Assembly (NCBI RefSeq): GCF_008364825.1 | Contig: NZ_VTTO01000023.1 | Location: forward strand, 24,886 to 88,885 | Source of the DNA: Azospirillum sp. B21 | GTDB taxonomy: Bacteria > Pseudomonadota > Alphaproteobacteria > Azospirillales > Azospirillaceae | Direction of reading: 5' to 3' | Length of the DNA stretch: 64,000 nucleotides | Part shown: positions 19,278-27,673 of the stretch, piece after piece | How positions within the stretch are numbered: the stretch's first letter is position 1 | Layout of the letters: the number at the start of each line of letters is the position of its first letter | Position numbers and translations under genes: made by a program | Notes under the pieces: generated by a model | What the model saw: the letters and a program-made list of their open reading frames with translations, nothing else | Told to the model about the DNA's origin: nothing | Database searches by the model: none

Positions 19278-20171
19278 TTACTGGGTCTGCGCCACCCAGG
19301 GTTCCAGCGCACCGATTTTCTTGGCCCGCTTTTCGTCGGCCGAGAGTTTGAAATTGTGACCGTAGGGCGCGCTCTCGAACGAGCCGTAGCCGGGATTGGC
19401 CAGCATCAGCCAGTCGCGTCCGAAATGCTCCTTCGCCGCCTCGTAAGCTTTCAGCCGCTCCGCGTCGCTGCCGTTGTAGGCGTCGGAGAAGTCGCCGAAA
19501 TTGTCGCCGAACAGCAGGACGATCCGGTAATCCTTGGCGATGGCCGCGCGCCGCGTGCTCTTGGCCGAACCCCAGTCGGGCTTTTCCTTGGACATCAGGA
19601 AGGTATCGACGTTGCCGCCCATCGGGAAGCCCAGCGCCTGCGCGTTGCGGCGGGTCGGTTCTTCCTGGTCGGCACTGCGGTTGGTGACGTAGAAGACCTT
19701 GACGCCCTTCGACTCGGCATACTGGGTGAACTCCACCGCGCCCGGCACCGCCGTCGCCTTTTCCGCCTTCACCCAGGCGTCCCAGGTCTTGGGCGAGAAG
19801 TCGGTGCCGGTGGTCACGAGGCCGGTCTGGTAGGCGGAGTTGTCCATCGCCGTCTCGTCCAGGTCCAGCACCACGGCCGGCGGCAGATCCTGGTAATTGC
19901 CGGCCTGCTCGGTCGCCGCGGTCCAAGTCTTGTCGGCCAGCGCCTTGTCCAGCTGGATCCTGCCCAGCGCATAGACCGCCAGCGCGTTGGCCTTGTATTC
20001 GACCGACCGCTGCATCCACAGCTCGGCGTTCAGCAGGTCGTTCTGGGGCACCGGGCCCTGTGGAGCCGGATCGGCGGCAAGGGCTGGACCGGCGAGAAGG
20101 GAGAGGACAACCGCACCGGGCAGCAGCGACCAGCGCCCGGAACAGGCGGATTTGCGCATCGACACACCCAT
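19278..20171 (-). CDS. Periplasmic HAD-family acid phosphatase (class B/e(P4)-like)
   Basis: 297 residues from the outer ATG, or 293 from the ATG at 20159 that directly precedes the signal sequence. A signal peptide ends near AGPALAA. The HAD nucleophile motif is VVLDLDETAMDNS (Asp103 and Asp105), motif II is FYVTNRSADQE and motif III/IV LLFGDNFGDF. This is the subfamily IIIB signature of e(P4) 5'-nucleotidases and class B/C acid phosphatases. There is no lipobox cysteine, so it is probably a soluble periplasmic enzyme rather than a lipoprotein. Confidence 0.88.
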   Translation of the reverse strand: MGVSMRKSACSGRWSLLPGAVVLSLLAGPALAADPAPQGPVPQNDLLNAELWMQRSVEYKANALAVYALGRIQLDKALADKTWTAATEQAGNYQDLPPAVVLDLDETAMDNSAYQTGLVTTGTDFSPKTWDAWVKAEKATAVPGAVEFTQYAESKGVKVFYVTNRSADQEEPTRRNAQALGFPMGGNVDTFLMSKEKPDWGSAKSTRRAAIAKDYRIVLLFGDNFGDFSDAYNGSDAERLKAYEAAKEHFGRDWLMLANPGYGSFESAPYGHNFKLSADEKRAKKIGALEPWVAQTQ

Positions 20172-20242
20172 CCATCAAGTGTCATGGAACCGTCATCGAA
20201 GCACAGTTTCGGGTGCTTGGCGATGGTCCAGTGACGCTTGCG

Positions 20243-21139
20243 TCAGGGTGTCCCGGTACGCTCCTGTTCGCTCCAACGCAGCGGGATCGCGGCCTTCCGC
20301 CGCCACCCGCGCTCTACATGCAGGCTCCAGCTTCGCTGTGCGTGGGGGAGTTCGGGGTCGGGCTGCCAATCGATGCCGGCCGCCCCGGTCAGGTGCAGCA
20401 CGTCGCCGCTGGCGACATCGACCAGCAGCAACCCGGCGCGCGGGTTCAGCACCATGTTGCCCAGCGTGTTGAAATAGCGGTTGCCGGCATAGTCCGGCAC
20501 GATCAGCCGGTCGCCGTCGATGCGGATGAAGCCGGCCGGCCCACCCCGGTGCGACACGTCCAGCCGGCCATCCTTCCCCGCTGACGAGGTGGATGCGATG
20601 AAGGCGGTGTCCGCCGCACCGATCAGGCGCCGTGCCTCTCCGTCCAATCCGGACAGTGCTTCCACCGCTCCGGCGGGGGAGGGGGGTGCGGCCTCCACCC
20701 GGCGCACATGGATGTATTGCGGGCAGTTGCCGAAGCTCTCCTCCACCCCTATCGCAAAGGCCTGCCCGTCGCGCGCCGCCACCCGGCCGTTCACCCGGTT
20801 GCGGCGGCGGGTGCCGAGGTCGATTCCCAGCGCCGCCACCGGCTCCCCGACCGCCGGCCCGGCCGGCCAGGGTTGCCACGCGCCAACCTCCGGCCGCACC
20901 CACAGCGTCCGCGGATCGGCCGCGGCGACGAAGCCGGGGGCGCCGGTCAGCACGCCGGCTGACGGGTCGCCGGCCTCGTCCCGTGCGGCGACCAGCAGCC
21001 AGGGCAGCAGCGGATAGAACTCCTGGTGCTGGGGGATCAGCCGGTCGCGGATCGGCGCCGACGGCACGCGGAACCCGGCCCGCGCCTGCGCCTCCCGCTC
21101 GCCGGTATGGAAGGGATCGGGGATGCGGTCCTGGTCCAT
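20243..21139 (-). CDS. Pyridoxamine 5'-phosphate oxidase-like flavin-binding protein
   Basis: 298 residues. The second half (about 160-285) is a PNPOx-like split barrel: DTAFIASTSSAGKDGRLDVSHRGGPAGFIRI, VPDYAGNRYFNTLGNMVLNPRAGLLLVD. The first ~140 residues form an additional barrel-like region seen in COG3576-type proteins. It is likely to bind FMN or F420-like flavins; the substrate is unknown. It lies 36 bases downstream of the GST gene in the same direction, with a divergent LysR gene beyond. Confidence 0.78.
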   Translation of the reverse strand: MDQDRIPDPFHTGEREAQARAGFRVPSAPIRDRLIPQHQEFYPLLPWLLVAARDEAGDPSAGVLTGAPGFVAAADPRTLWVRPEVGAWQPWPAGPAVGEPVAALGIDLGTRRRNRVNGRVAARDGQAFAIGVEESFGNCPQYIHVRRVEAAPPSPAGAVEALSGLDGEARRLIGAADTAFIASTSSAGKDGRLDVSHRGGPAGFIRIDGDRLIVPDYAGNRYFNTLGNMVLNPRAGLLLVDVASGDVLHLTGAAGIDWQPDPELPHAQRSWSLHVERGWRRKAAIPLRWSEQERTGTP

Positions 21140-21175
21140 GGCCGTGCTCCTTTGTTCGGAATGGCGGGAAGGCGT

Positions 21176-21808
21176 TCAGGCGGATTGCGGGATGGCGCTC
21201 TGGGGCATCGGGGTCAGAGCCGGGATCGCCTCCACCCGCTCCAGCCAGCGGCGGACCGCCGGATAGGGATCGAGCGGGATGTGCCCTTCCGGGGCGCGGG
21301 CGACATAGGCGTAGCAGGCGATGTCGGCGATGGTCGGCCGCTCCGCCGCCAGCCAGTCGCGGCCGGCCAGATGACCGTCCATGAAGCGCAGGACGCGCTC
21401 CGCAATTCTCTGTGCATCGGTCAGCGAACCGGCCCCGCCCCACAGCGTCAGGATGCGCGCCAGCGCTGGCCCGAAGCGCAGGTCGCCGGATGCGATCGAC
21501 AGCCAGCGCTGCACCTGCGCCGCCTCTTCCGGCGCCTTCGGTTTCCAATGGCCGGAACCGTCGTAGCGGTCGGCGAGATAGACGAGGATTGCGACGGAGT
21601 CCGGCAGGACGAGGTCGCCGTCGACCAGCACCGGGATCTGCCCGAAGGGATTCAGGGCGAGGAAGGTCTCCGATTTCCGCACCTCGGCATTCGCATCGAC
21701 GTAACGGTATGGCAGGCCGAGGATGTTCAGGAATGCCTCCACCCGGTGGGCATGGCCCGACAGCGGCGTGCCGTAGAGCGTGATGGCGGGTTGGGTGCTG
21801 ATGCTCAT
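21176..21808 (-). CDS. Glutathione S-transferase family protein
   Basis: 210 residues starting at MSISTQPAITLYG. N-terminal thioredoxin fold (ITLYGTPLSGHAHRVEAFLNILGLPY, cis-Pro in GQIPVLVDGDLVLPDSVAILVYL, residues 1-80) and a C-terminal helical domain with ERPTIADIACYAYV. The upstream ATG at 21850 is less likely since it adds a non-conserved stretch. Forms a probable operon with the PNPOx-like gene, controlled by the divergent LysR protein. Likely detoxification; the substrate cannot be inferred. Confidence 0.88.
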   Translation of the reverse strand: MSISTQPAITLYGTPLSGHAHRVEAFLNILGLPYRYVDANAEVRKSETFLALNPFGQIPVLVDGDLVLPDSVAILVYLADRYDGSGHWKPKAPEEAAQVQRWLSIASGDLRFGPALARILTLWGGAGSLTDAQRIAERVLRFMDGHLAGRDWLAAERPTIADIACYAYVARAPEGHIPLDPYPAVRRWLERVEAIPALTPMPQSAIPQSA

Positions 21809-21916
21809 GACAGGGCTCCTCTCTCTCGGATCGCGGATGCCCATAGCCAACCACTTGCATCCCGGCGCAGGAATGCGCTTTGATCAAAAGGCACTCTTTC
21901 GGAAAACGGAATAATC

Positions 21917-22816
21917 GTGGACCGGCTGGACGAACTGGCGATCTTCGTCGCGATCCTGGAGGCCGGCAGCCTCGCCGGGGCGGCCAAGCGGCTGCGGCGG
22001 TCGGCGCCCGCCGTCACCCGCGCCCTGTCGGGGCTGGAGGAGCGGCTGGGCCTGCGGCTGATCGAGCGGACCACCCGCAACCTCGCCCCCACCGACGCCG
22101 GGCGTCGGCTGGCGGAGCAGGCGCGCCGGCTGCTGGCCGACTATGACGAGGCGCTGGCCGCCACCGGCACCGACCGGCCGTTGCGCGGGCGGTTGCGCGT
22201 CACCGCTCCGGTGATGTTCGGGCGCAAGCATGTGACGCCGCTGGTCCTCGACTTCATGCGAGCCTTCCCCGACATCCGGGTCGAGCTGGTGCTGTCCGAC
22301 GGCAATCTCGACCTGATCGAGGAGGAGTTGGACGTCGCCATCCGCATCGGTCCGCTGCCCGACTCCGGCCTCGTCGCCCGGCGGGTGGGGCAGGTCGCGC
22401 GCTATCTGGTCGCCAGCCCCGGCTATCTGGAGCGTCGCGGCACGCTCTCGATGCCGGAGGATCTGGCCGGCCACGACATCATCCTGTCGACCGCCCGTCC
22501 CGGTCCGCCGGACTGGCGCTTTCTGGTCGACGGGCGGGAGCGGGTGGTGCGGGTCACCCCGCGGCTGGCGGTCAGCCACATCGAGCCGGCCCTGCTCGCC
22601 GCGCGGGACGGGCATGGCATCGCCCGGCCGCTGTCCTACCAGGCGGCCGACGACATCGCCGCCGGAACCCTTGTGCGCCTGATGCCGCATGCCGAACCGG
22701 CGCCACTGCCGGTCCATGTCGTGGTGCCGACGGCCCGGCTGATGCCCGGCCGGGTGCGCGCCTTCCTCGATCATGCGGTGCAAGGGCTGTCGACGCTCAC
22801 CGTGCTGCGAAGCTGA
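21917..22816 (+). CDS. LysR-family transcriptional regulator
   Basis: 299 residues from a GTG start. N-terminal HTH (GSLAGAAKRLRRSAPAVTRALSGLEERLG) and effector domain from about residue 92, of the subgroup with DLIEEELDVAIRIG. It is divergent from the GST/PNPOx-like pair with about 108 bases between the starts, the classic arrangement for a LysR regulator and its target operon. Confidence 0.88.
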   Translation: MDRLDELAIFVAILEAGSLAGAAKRLRRSAPAVTRALSGLEERLGLRLIERTTRNLAPTDAGRRLAEQARRLLADYDEALAATGTDRPLRGRLRVTAPVMFGRKHVTPLVLDFMRAFPDIRVELVLSDGNLDLIEEELDVAIRIGPLPDSGLVARRVGQVARYLVASPGYLERRGTLSMPEDLAGHDIILSTARPGPPDWRFLVDGRERVVRVTPRLAVSHIEPALLAARDGHGIARPLSYQAADDIAAGTLVRLMPHAEPAPLPVHVVVPTARLMPGRVRAFLDHAVQGLSTLTVLRS

Positions 22817-22838
22817 GCGCAGGGCTTTGGCCGGAGGA

Positions 22839-23849
22839 TCAAGGCTCGCGGACGACGCGGAATCCGTAGGCGGCATATCCGCTCTCCGCCCCATCCACCC
22901 GCCGCACGGCGGAGCGGACATAGCGCGGGTGGCTGTGCCATGACCCACCACGCATCGTCCGACGCGGGCAATTTCGCCCGGCCTCTTCGGAATCCGCGGA
23001 TCCGTCCGCCGCGCAATCCTCCACCCATTGCCAGACATTGCCCAGCATGTCGTAAAGGCCGAAGCCGTTGGGCCGATAGCTGCCGACGGGGGCGGTGAAC
23101 AGGGCGCCGTCGCGGCAGTTCGCCACCTCCCAATCGGTGAAGCGGTCCTTGGCGCTCAGGTCGGCGCCGTTTGCCGCGTCGCATCCCGTCGCAGGGTCGT
23201 CGCCCCACCAGCGGGCGGTCCGGGTGCCGGCACGGGCCGCATACTCCCATTCCTCTCCCGTCGGCAGGCGATAGGCGTGGCCGGTCCGGCGGCTGAGCCA
23301 GTCCACATAGGCCTGGGCGTCGTGCCAGCTGATGCAGACGGCCGGGTCGCGGTCCGTCTGGTCGAATCCAGGCCGGCGCCAGGAAAAATGCCAGCGCGGC
23401 AGCAGCTCGGTCTCGCCGGTGTAGCCGCGGCAAATGGTCCGTGACCGGTAACCGCTGTCTTCGACGAAGCGGGCGTACTCGCCGCGGGTGACCGGATATT
23501 TGCCGAGCGCGAACGGGTGCCGGATCGACACCGTCCGTTGCGGCGACTCCTCCGGAAAGCGTTCCGCCTCCGTCTCCGGCGCACCCTGCAGGTAGCTGCC
23601 GGCCGGCACCGTCACCAACACCGGCGCGTCGGGATGGTCCCAGATCTCGCGCGCCGGGCCGGCAGCCTGCCAGCCTTGAAAAGCAGCCAGCCGCTCGTCG
23701 CGCCATCCGGTCAGATCCTCCGGTTCGGCCCGGCGCCAGGCGGTCAGCCCGGCCAGCAGAAGGATCAAGAGGGCCACGGCGCCCAGCGAACCGGGCAGGG
23801 CGCATCTCATGGTGCGGATGTCTTTTGCAAGAGAGGTGCAGTGGGTCAT
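22839..23849 (-). CDS. Membrane-anchored FGE/SUMF1-fold protein lacking the catalytic cysteines
   Basis: 336 residues from the ATG at 23849 (a later ATG at 23810 is also possible). One N-terminal membrane anchor (SLGAVALLILLLAGLTAW) is followed by the formylglycine-generating-enzyme fold: VTVPAGSYLQGAPETEAERFPEE, LGKYPVTRGEYARFVEDSGY, LPTGEEWEYAARAG and MLGNVWQWVED. The C-terminal GGSWHSHPRYVRSAVR lacks the paired cysteines that true formylglycine-generating enzymes carry in this segment. It is therefore more likely a binding or structural member than a sulfatase activator. Confidence 0.8.
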   Translation of the reverse strand: MTHCTSLAKDIRTMRCALPGSLGAVALLILLLAGLTAWRRAEPEDLTGWRDERLAAFQGWQAAGPAREIWDHPDAPVLVTVPAGSYLQGAPETEAERFPEESPQRTVSIRHPFALGKYPVTRGEYARFVEDSGYRSRTICRGYTGETELLPRWHFSWRRPGFDQTDRDPAVCISWHDAQAYVDWLSRRTGHAYRLPTGEEWEYAARAGTRTARWWGDDPATGCDAANGADLSAKDRFTDWEVANCRDGALFTAPVGSYRPNGFGLYDMLGNVWQWVEDCAADGSADSEEAGRNCPRRTMRGGSWHSHPRYVRSAVRRVDGAESGYAAYGFRVVREP

Positions 23850-24052
23850 CCCGTCATTTCCCCGGTGCAACCCGTTCCCGGCAACCGTGCGTCCGTGTCC
23901 TGGTCGGGGCACCTCCCGCCCGGTCCGGCAGCCGAGGGACCGTCCGCCTGTGCCATCGGGGTAGGTCGAAAGCGGTGGGGCGTCGAAAGCGTGGCCGCCC
24001 TGTTGGTGCGGGCAGACGTTCAACGGAACTTTGACACCACAGGAGCATACTC

Positions 24053-24574
24053 ATGGCCGCCTATCCCGCGGATCTCACGCGCGCGCTGTTCGTCACCGGT
24101 CTGCGCAACGCCCATGCGGTCGAACAGCAGGCGCTTGCGCTGATGGACCGCCAGCTTGACCGTCTGGTGAATTACCCGGAAGTCTCCGACCATCTGCGCA
24201 TGCACCGCGGCGAGACCGAGGCGCAGATCACCCGTCTCGACCAGATTCTGGACCAGTTGCAGGAAAGCCATTCGGGCCTGAAGGACACCGCCCTGTCGAT
24301 CATGGGCAATCTGGCCGCGCTGGGCCACAGCTTCGCCGAGGACGAAATCCTCAAGAACTCCTTCGCCAACTATGCCTTCGAGAATTTCGAGGTGGCGAGC
24401 TACCGGTCGTTGCTGACGGTGGCGGATGCCGGCAACTTCGCCTTCGCCGTCCCGCTTCTGCAGACCTCGCTGCGCGAGGAGGAGGCGATGGCCTCCTGGG
24501 TGATCGAGAATGTGCCGACCCTGACCCTGAAATACCTGTCGCTGAAAGCTGCCGACCAGACCGCCGGCCGCTGA
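24053..24574 (+). CDS. Ferritin-like DUF892 (YciE/YciF) protein
   Basis: 173 residues, nearly all alpha-helical. It fits the YciE/YciF ferritin-like family: FVTGLRNAHAVEQQALALMDRQLDRL, MHRGETEAQITRLDQIL and EEEAMASWVIENVP supply the spaced Glu/His residues of a di-iron four-helix bundle. Usual family length. The family is tied to stress response; a direct enzymatic role is not established. A strong terminator follows. Confidence 0.82.
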   Translation: MAAYPADLTRALFVTGLRNAHAVEQQALALMDRQLDRLVNYPEVSDHLRMHRGETEAQITRLDQILDQLQESHSGLKDTALSIMGNLAALGHSFAEDEILKNSFANYAFENFEVASYRSLLTVADAGNFAFAVPLLQTSLREEEAMASWVIENVPTLTLKYLSLKAADQTAGR

Positions 24575-24602
24575 CGCCGGACCCGATCCGCCCGCAATGA
24601 GG

Positions 24603-24637
24603 CGGCCGGGGAAGACAGGCTCTTCCCCGGCCGTTTT
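24603..24637. terminator. Bidirectional intrinsic terminator
   Basis: A 13-bp perfect stem (CGGCCGGGGAAGA and complement) with a 5-base loop, followed by TTTT on the plus strand. It lies between the convergent ferritin-like gene and the small minus-strand gene. Confidence 0.85.
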
Positions 24638-24670
24638 CCGTTGCATCCCGTCCGTGACACCGGGCGGAAT

Positions 24671-24838
24671 TCAGACGTCGTAGATCGGGCCGGGGGTCTT
24701 CTTGTTGGCGCCGCCGGCCTGTTCCTCCGCTTTCTCGGTCAGCGTCTTGTCACGGTCCTGGTCGGTGCCCGCAGTGGACGGCTTGCCGGCCTTGGCCTGA
24801 TCGCTTTCCGGTTTTTCCTGCTTGGATGCATCGTTCAT
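24671..24838 (-). CDS. Small hydrophilic protein of unknown function
   Basis: 55 residues, very polar (Lys, Glu, Asp, Gln-rich), ending in KTPGPIYDV. A good ribosome site (CGGGAGCAACCACG then ATG) supports the start. Probably disordered; composition recalls small stress-related hydrophilic proteins. Function unknown. Confidence 0.55.
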   Translation of the reverse strand: MNDASKQEKPESDQAKAGKPSTAGTDQDRDKTLTEKAEEQAGGANKKTPGPIYDV

Positions 24839-25025
24839 CGTGGTTGCTCCCGGTTGTGACGATGCCTTCCCAACAGCGCAGGGGCGCAGCCGTTGCCGAC
24901 GATCCGTCACCGGACATCGCGGCACCGCAATGCAGCCTTCCGGCCTTGTCCGGATTTTGCCCGGTGACGAGCAGGCTTGCTTTGCCGTAAGAGACAGGGC
25001 GGGTCTCAAAACGGATGGATCCCCC

Positions 25026-25799
25026 GTGCTCAGATCGGTTTCCCTTTGCCTGTTCGTCGCCGCGGCCGGCGCTCTTGCGGGCTGCACCTCCGACTATTCC
25101 CCCAACACCTACTCCTCCAGCGCGGTCCAGCAGGCCAACAAGGTGGAGCCGGCGGTCGTGGTCGGATTCCGTCAGGTGGCGATCAGCGCCAACGGCACGG
25201 TCGGCGCCGTCAGCGGCGGGGCGGCCGGCGGCATCCTGGGGGCGCAGGTCGGCTCCGGCGGCATGAACGCCGCGCTGGGCACCGTCGGCGGCACGGCGAT
25301 CGGCGGACTGCTGGGCACGGCGATGGAGCATATCGCCGGCGACACCACCGGCTGGGAATACATCGTCCGCAAATCCAACGGCGACCTGCTGTCGCTGACC
25401 CAGAAGGAACCGCAGCCACTGCCCATCGGCCAGAAGGTTCTGGTCATCACCGGCAGCCAGGCCCGCATCGTGCCAGACTATTCGTCGCCCGCAGAGTCCG
25501 CGGCCGTCAAAGCCGATTCGGCCAAGACGGAGGCCGCGGTGGAGCCCCCGAAGCCGGAAACGCCGAAATCGGACATCAGGGCGGTGCCGCTCGCCCCGCC
25601 CCCCGCATCCGCCGCGTCCGAATCCGCCGCCGGGCCCGCGCCGTCCAGCGGCGGCGGCCCCATTCGCCTGACCGCACCCACCGACAACGCTCCTACCGAC
25701 AACGCCCCTGCCGGCAATGCCCCGGCGCCTGTGGTTTCGGCCCCGCCCTCCGACCCTCTTCCGGCTCCCGTTTCGGCAGAGTCGAAGCCGGCCGAGTAG
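25026..25799 (+). CDS. Glycine-zipper outer-membrane lipoprotein (SlyB/PcpY-like) with long disordered tail
   Basis: 257 residues from a GTG. The signal with lipobox LAGC (Cys near residue 20) marks a lipoprotein. Residues about 40-110 contain glycine-zipper repeats (GAVSGGAAGGILGAQVGSGG, GTVGGTAIGGLLGTAMEH), then a conserved GWEYIVRKSNGDLLSLTQ region as in SlyB/17-kDa antigen relatives. The last ~100 residues are Pro/Ala/Glu-rich low complexity, longer than in typical SlyB proteins. Envelope role inferred. Confidence 0.78.
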   Translation: MLRSVSLCLFVAAAGALAGCTSDYSPNTYSSSAVQQANKVEPAVVVGFRQVAISANGTVGAVSGGAAGGILGAQVGSGGMNAALGTVGGTAIGGLLGTAMEHIAGDTTGWEYIVRKSNGDLLSLTQKEPQPLPIGQKVLVITGSQARIVPDYSSPAESAAVKADSAKTEAAVEPPKPETPKSDIRAVPLAPPPASAASESAAGPAPSSGGGPIRLTAPTDNAPTDNAPAGNAPAPVVSAPPSDPLPAPVSAESKPAE

Positions 25800-25887
25800 C
25801 TCCATGCTTGTAGCTCCATACTTGTCCGAATGGACGGGATGGCGCACAGTCCGGTGATCCAACCGTAAGATCACCGGCCGAGGGTCC

Positions 25888-26412
25888 ATGTCCGCCGTCG
25901 ATTCCGCACACAGCGCCGCCCCCACTCCGCCCGCCGCTCCCGCCCCCATTCCGGCAATGACCAGGGAGGAGTTGGAGGAGCTGATCCGCGAGGGGGTTCC
26001 CCTTGTCGGCAACTTCGGCATCGTCGTCGACAGCCTCGGCGCCGGCACGATCCGCCTGCGGCTGCCTTACAAGGACGATTTCGTCCGGCCCGGCGGCACC
26101 GTCACCGGCCCTGCCATGTTCGGGCTGGCCGACGTTGCGCTCTATGGCGCGGTGCTGAGCCTGATCGGGCGGGTGGAACTGGCGGTGACCACCAGCATGA
26201 CCATCAACTTCCTGCGCCGCCCGCCTCCCGTCGCCATCATCGCCGAGGCGCGCGTCCTGAAGCTGGGCAAGCGGCTGGCCTATGGCGAGATCCTGCTGTT
26301 CTCCGAAGGCGATCCGGAGCCGGTCGCGCATGTCACCGGCACCTACTCCATCCCCCCGCACGATCCCGTCACCGTTGCGGTATCTCATTACCGTGTGGAT
26401 GGGGCCTCATAA
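25888..26412 (+). CDS. PaaI-type hotdog-fold thioesterase
   Basis: 174 residues with a disordered Ala/Pro-rich N-terminus and a hotdog domain (about 45-165). RPGGTVTGPAMFGLADVALYGAVL holds the central helix of the fold, and TTSMTINFLRRPPP the following strand. Probably hydrolyses acyl-CoA thioesters; the substrate is unknown. The 3' end overlaps the first of two palindromes located before rplM. Confidence 0.8.
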   Translation: MSAVDSAHSAAPTPPAAPAPIPAMTREELEELIREGVPLVGNFGIVVDSLGAGTIRLRLPYKDDFVRPGGTVTGPAMFGLADVALYGAVLSLIGRVELAVTTSMTINFLRRPPPVAIIAEARVLKLGKRLAYGEILLFSEGDPEPVAHVTGTYSIPPHDPVTVAVSHYRVDGAS

Positions 26413-26460
26413 AAATCTGTTTGCTATCAATGGGTTTGCTGAAGCGGTATCTAATTACCG
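26378..26460. promoter_or_regulatory. Pair of CGGTATCT(C/A)ATTACCG palindromes upstream of rplM
   Basis: Two 16-base sites, 26378-26393 and 26445-26460, differ at one base. Each has CGGTA/TACCG arms and a 6-base centre, and they are 67 bases apart (about 6.4 helical turns). The second is 38 bases upstream of the rplM -35 box. They look like a pair of operators for one regulator, but the regulator is unknown. Confidence 0.5.
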
Positions 26461-26498
26461 TGACGGCAACATGCTGATTTAAAAGGGAAATTTTTCGG

Positions 26499-26527
26499 TT
26501 GACAGAGGTATGCCGCTGCCCTTAGAA
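26499..26527 (+). promoter_or_regulatory. Sigma-70-type promoter for rplM-rpsI
   Basis: TTGACA (26499-26504), a 17-base spacer and TTAGAA (26522-26527). The AT-rich stretch just upstream (TTTAAAAGGGAAATTTTTC) resembles an UP element, as expected for a strong ribosomal-protein promoter. Confidence 0.65.
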
Positions 26528-26594
26528 AGCCGTCCGCTTCGGCGCCCCGGATTCGGCGGCCTGCCGATCCGTATTCGAAGAAACGAGTGTGGCG

Positions 26595-27059
26595 ATGAAG
26601 ACCTTCAATCTGAAGCCGACCGATATCGAGAAGAAGTGGTACGTCGTCGACGCCGACGGCCTCGTTCTCGGCCGGCTCGCCAGCATCCTGGCGAACATCC
26701 TGCGTGGCAAGAACAAGCCGACCTACACCCCGCACATGGATTGCGGCGACCATGTCGTCGTGATCAATGCTGAGAAGGTGAAGCTGACCGGCAACAAGCG
26801 CGAAGCCGACATCTTCTACTGGCACACCGGCTATCCGGGCGGGATCAAGGGCCGTTCCAAGGGCCAGATCCTGGACGGCAAGTATCCGGAGCGTGTGATC
26901 GAGAAGGCCGTGGAGCGTATGGTTCCGCGCGGTCCGCTCGGCCGTCAGCAGATGACCCATCTCAAGGTCTACAAGGGCGCCACGCATCCGCACGATGCGC
27001 AGCAGCCGGTCGCCCTCGACATCGGCGCCCTGAACCCGAAGAATAAGCGGAGCGCGTAA
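26595..27059 (+). CDS. rplM: 50S ribosomal protein L13
   Basis: 154 residues, full length. MKTFNLKPTDIEKKWYVVDA, LGRLASILANILRGKNKP and RMVPRGPLGRQQMTHLKVY are L13 signatures. The ATG at 26595 is preferred over an in-frame GTG two codons earlier. rpsI starts 2 bases after its stop, the conserved bacterial pair. Confidence 0.97.
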   Translation: MKTFNLKPTDIEKKWYVVDADGLVLGRLASILANILRGKNKPTYTPHMDCGDHVVVINAEKVKLTGNKREADIFYWHTGYPGGIKGRSKGQILDGKYPERVIEKAVERMVPRGPLGRQQMTHLKVYKGATHPHDAQQPVALDIGALNPKNKRSA

Positions 27060-27061
27060 GC

Positions 27062-27550
27062 ATGGCTCAGGTCACCACCACCCTCTCCAGCCTTAAGGAT
27101 CTGACGGGCGCCGCCGCCACCGCGACCGTCACCGAAGAGCTGGCCGCTCCGAAGCTGGACGCCCAGGGCCGCGCCTACGCCACCGGCAAGCGCAAGGACG
27201 CCGTCGCCCGCGTGTGGATCAAGCCGGGCACCGGCAAGGTCACCGTGAACGGCCGCGACCAGTCGGTCTACTTCGCCCGTCCGGTGCTGCGCATGATGAT
27301 CGCCCAGCCGTTCGGCGTGACCGAGCGTCTGGACCAGTTCGACGTCGTCGCCACCGTCGCCGGTGGTGGTCTGTCGGGCCAGGCCGGTGCCGTCCGTCAC
27401 GGCATCTCCAAGGCGCTGACCTACTTCGAGCCGGCCCTGCGCCCGCCGCTGAAGGCCGCCGGCTTCCTGACCCGCGACGCCCGTACGGTCGAGCGTAAGA
27501 AGTACGGCCGCGCCAAGGCCCGCCGCAGCTTCCAGTTCTCGAAGCGCTAA
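27062..27550 (+). CDS. rpsI: 30S ribosomal protein S9
   Basis: 162 residues. An Ala/Thr-rich alphaproteobacterial N-terminal extension (~35 residues) is followed by the S9 domain: YATGKRKDAVARVWIKPG, GGGLSGQAGAVRHGISKAL and the basic C-terminal ERKKYGRAKARRSFQFSKR that reaches the decoding site. Followed by an intrinsic terminator. Confidence 0.97.
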   Translation: MAQVTTTLSSLKDLTGAAATATVTEELAAPKLDAQGRAYATGKRKDAVARVWIKPGTGKVTVNGRDQSVYFARPVLRMMIAQPFGVTERLDQFDVVATVAGGGLSGQAGAVRHGISKALTYFEPALRPPLKAAGFLTRDARTVERKKYGRAKARRSFQFSKR

Positions 27551-27585
27551 TCCCTACACGGGCCCGCGGCTTTACGGTACAAGCG

Positions 27586-27619
27586 AGGGGCGTCCCGAAA
27601 GGGGCGCCCCTTTCTTTTT
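27586..27619 (+). terminator. Intrinsic terminator of rplM-rpsI
   Basis: AGGGGCGTCCC-GAAA-GGGGCGCCCCT forms an 11-bp stem (one G-U pair) closed by a GAAA tetraloop and followed by TTCTTTTT. Confidence 0.9.
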
Positions 27620-27673
27620 GTCCCGGTATCACCAATCAAGCGTTCCTCCCGTCAAGCGAAGGACATCGCCTCC

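Noticed and set aside
22839..23849. Functional sulfatase-modifying formylglycine-generating enzyme
   Set aside because: The cysteine pair expected in the GGSW segment is absent.
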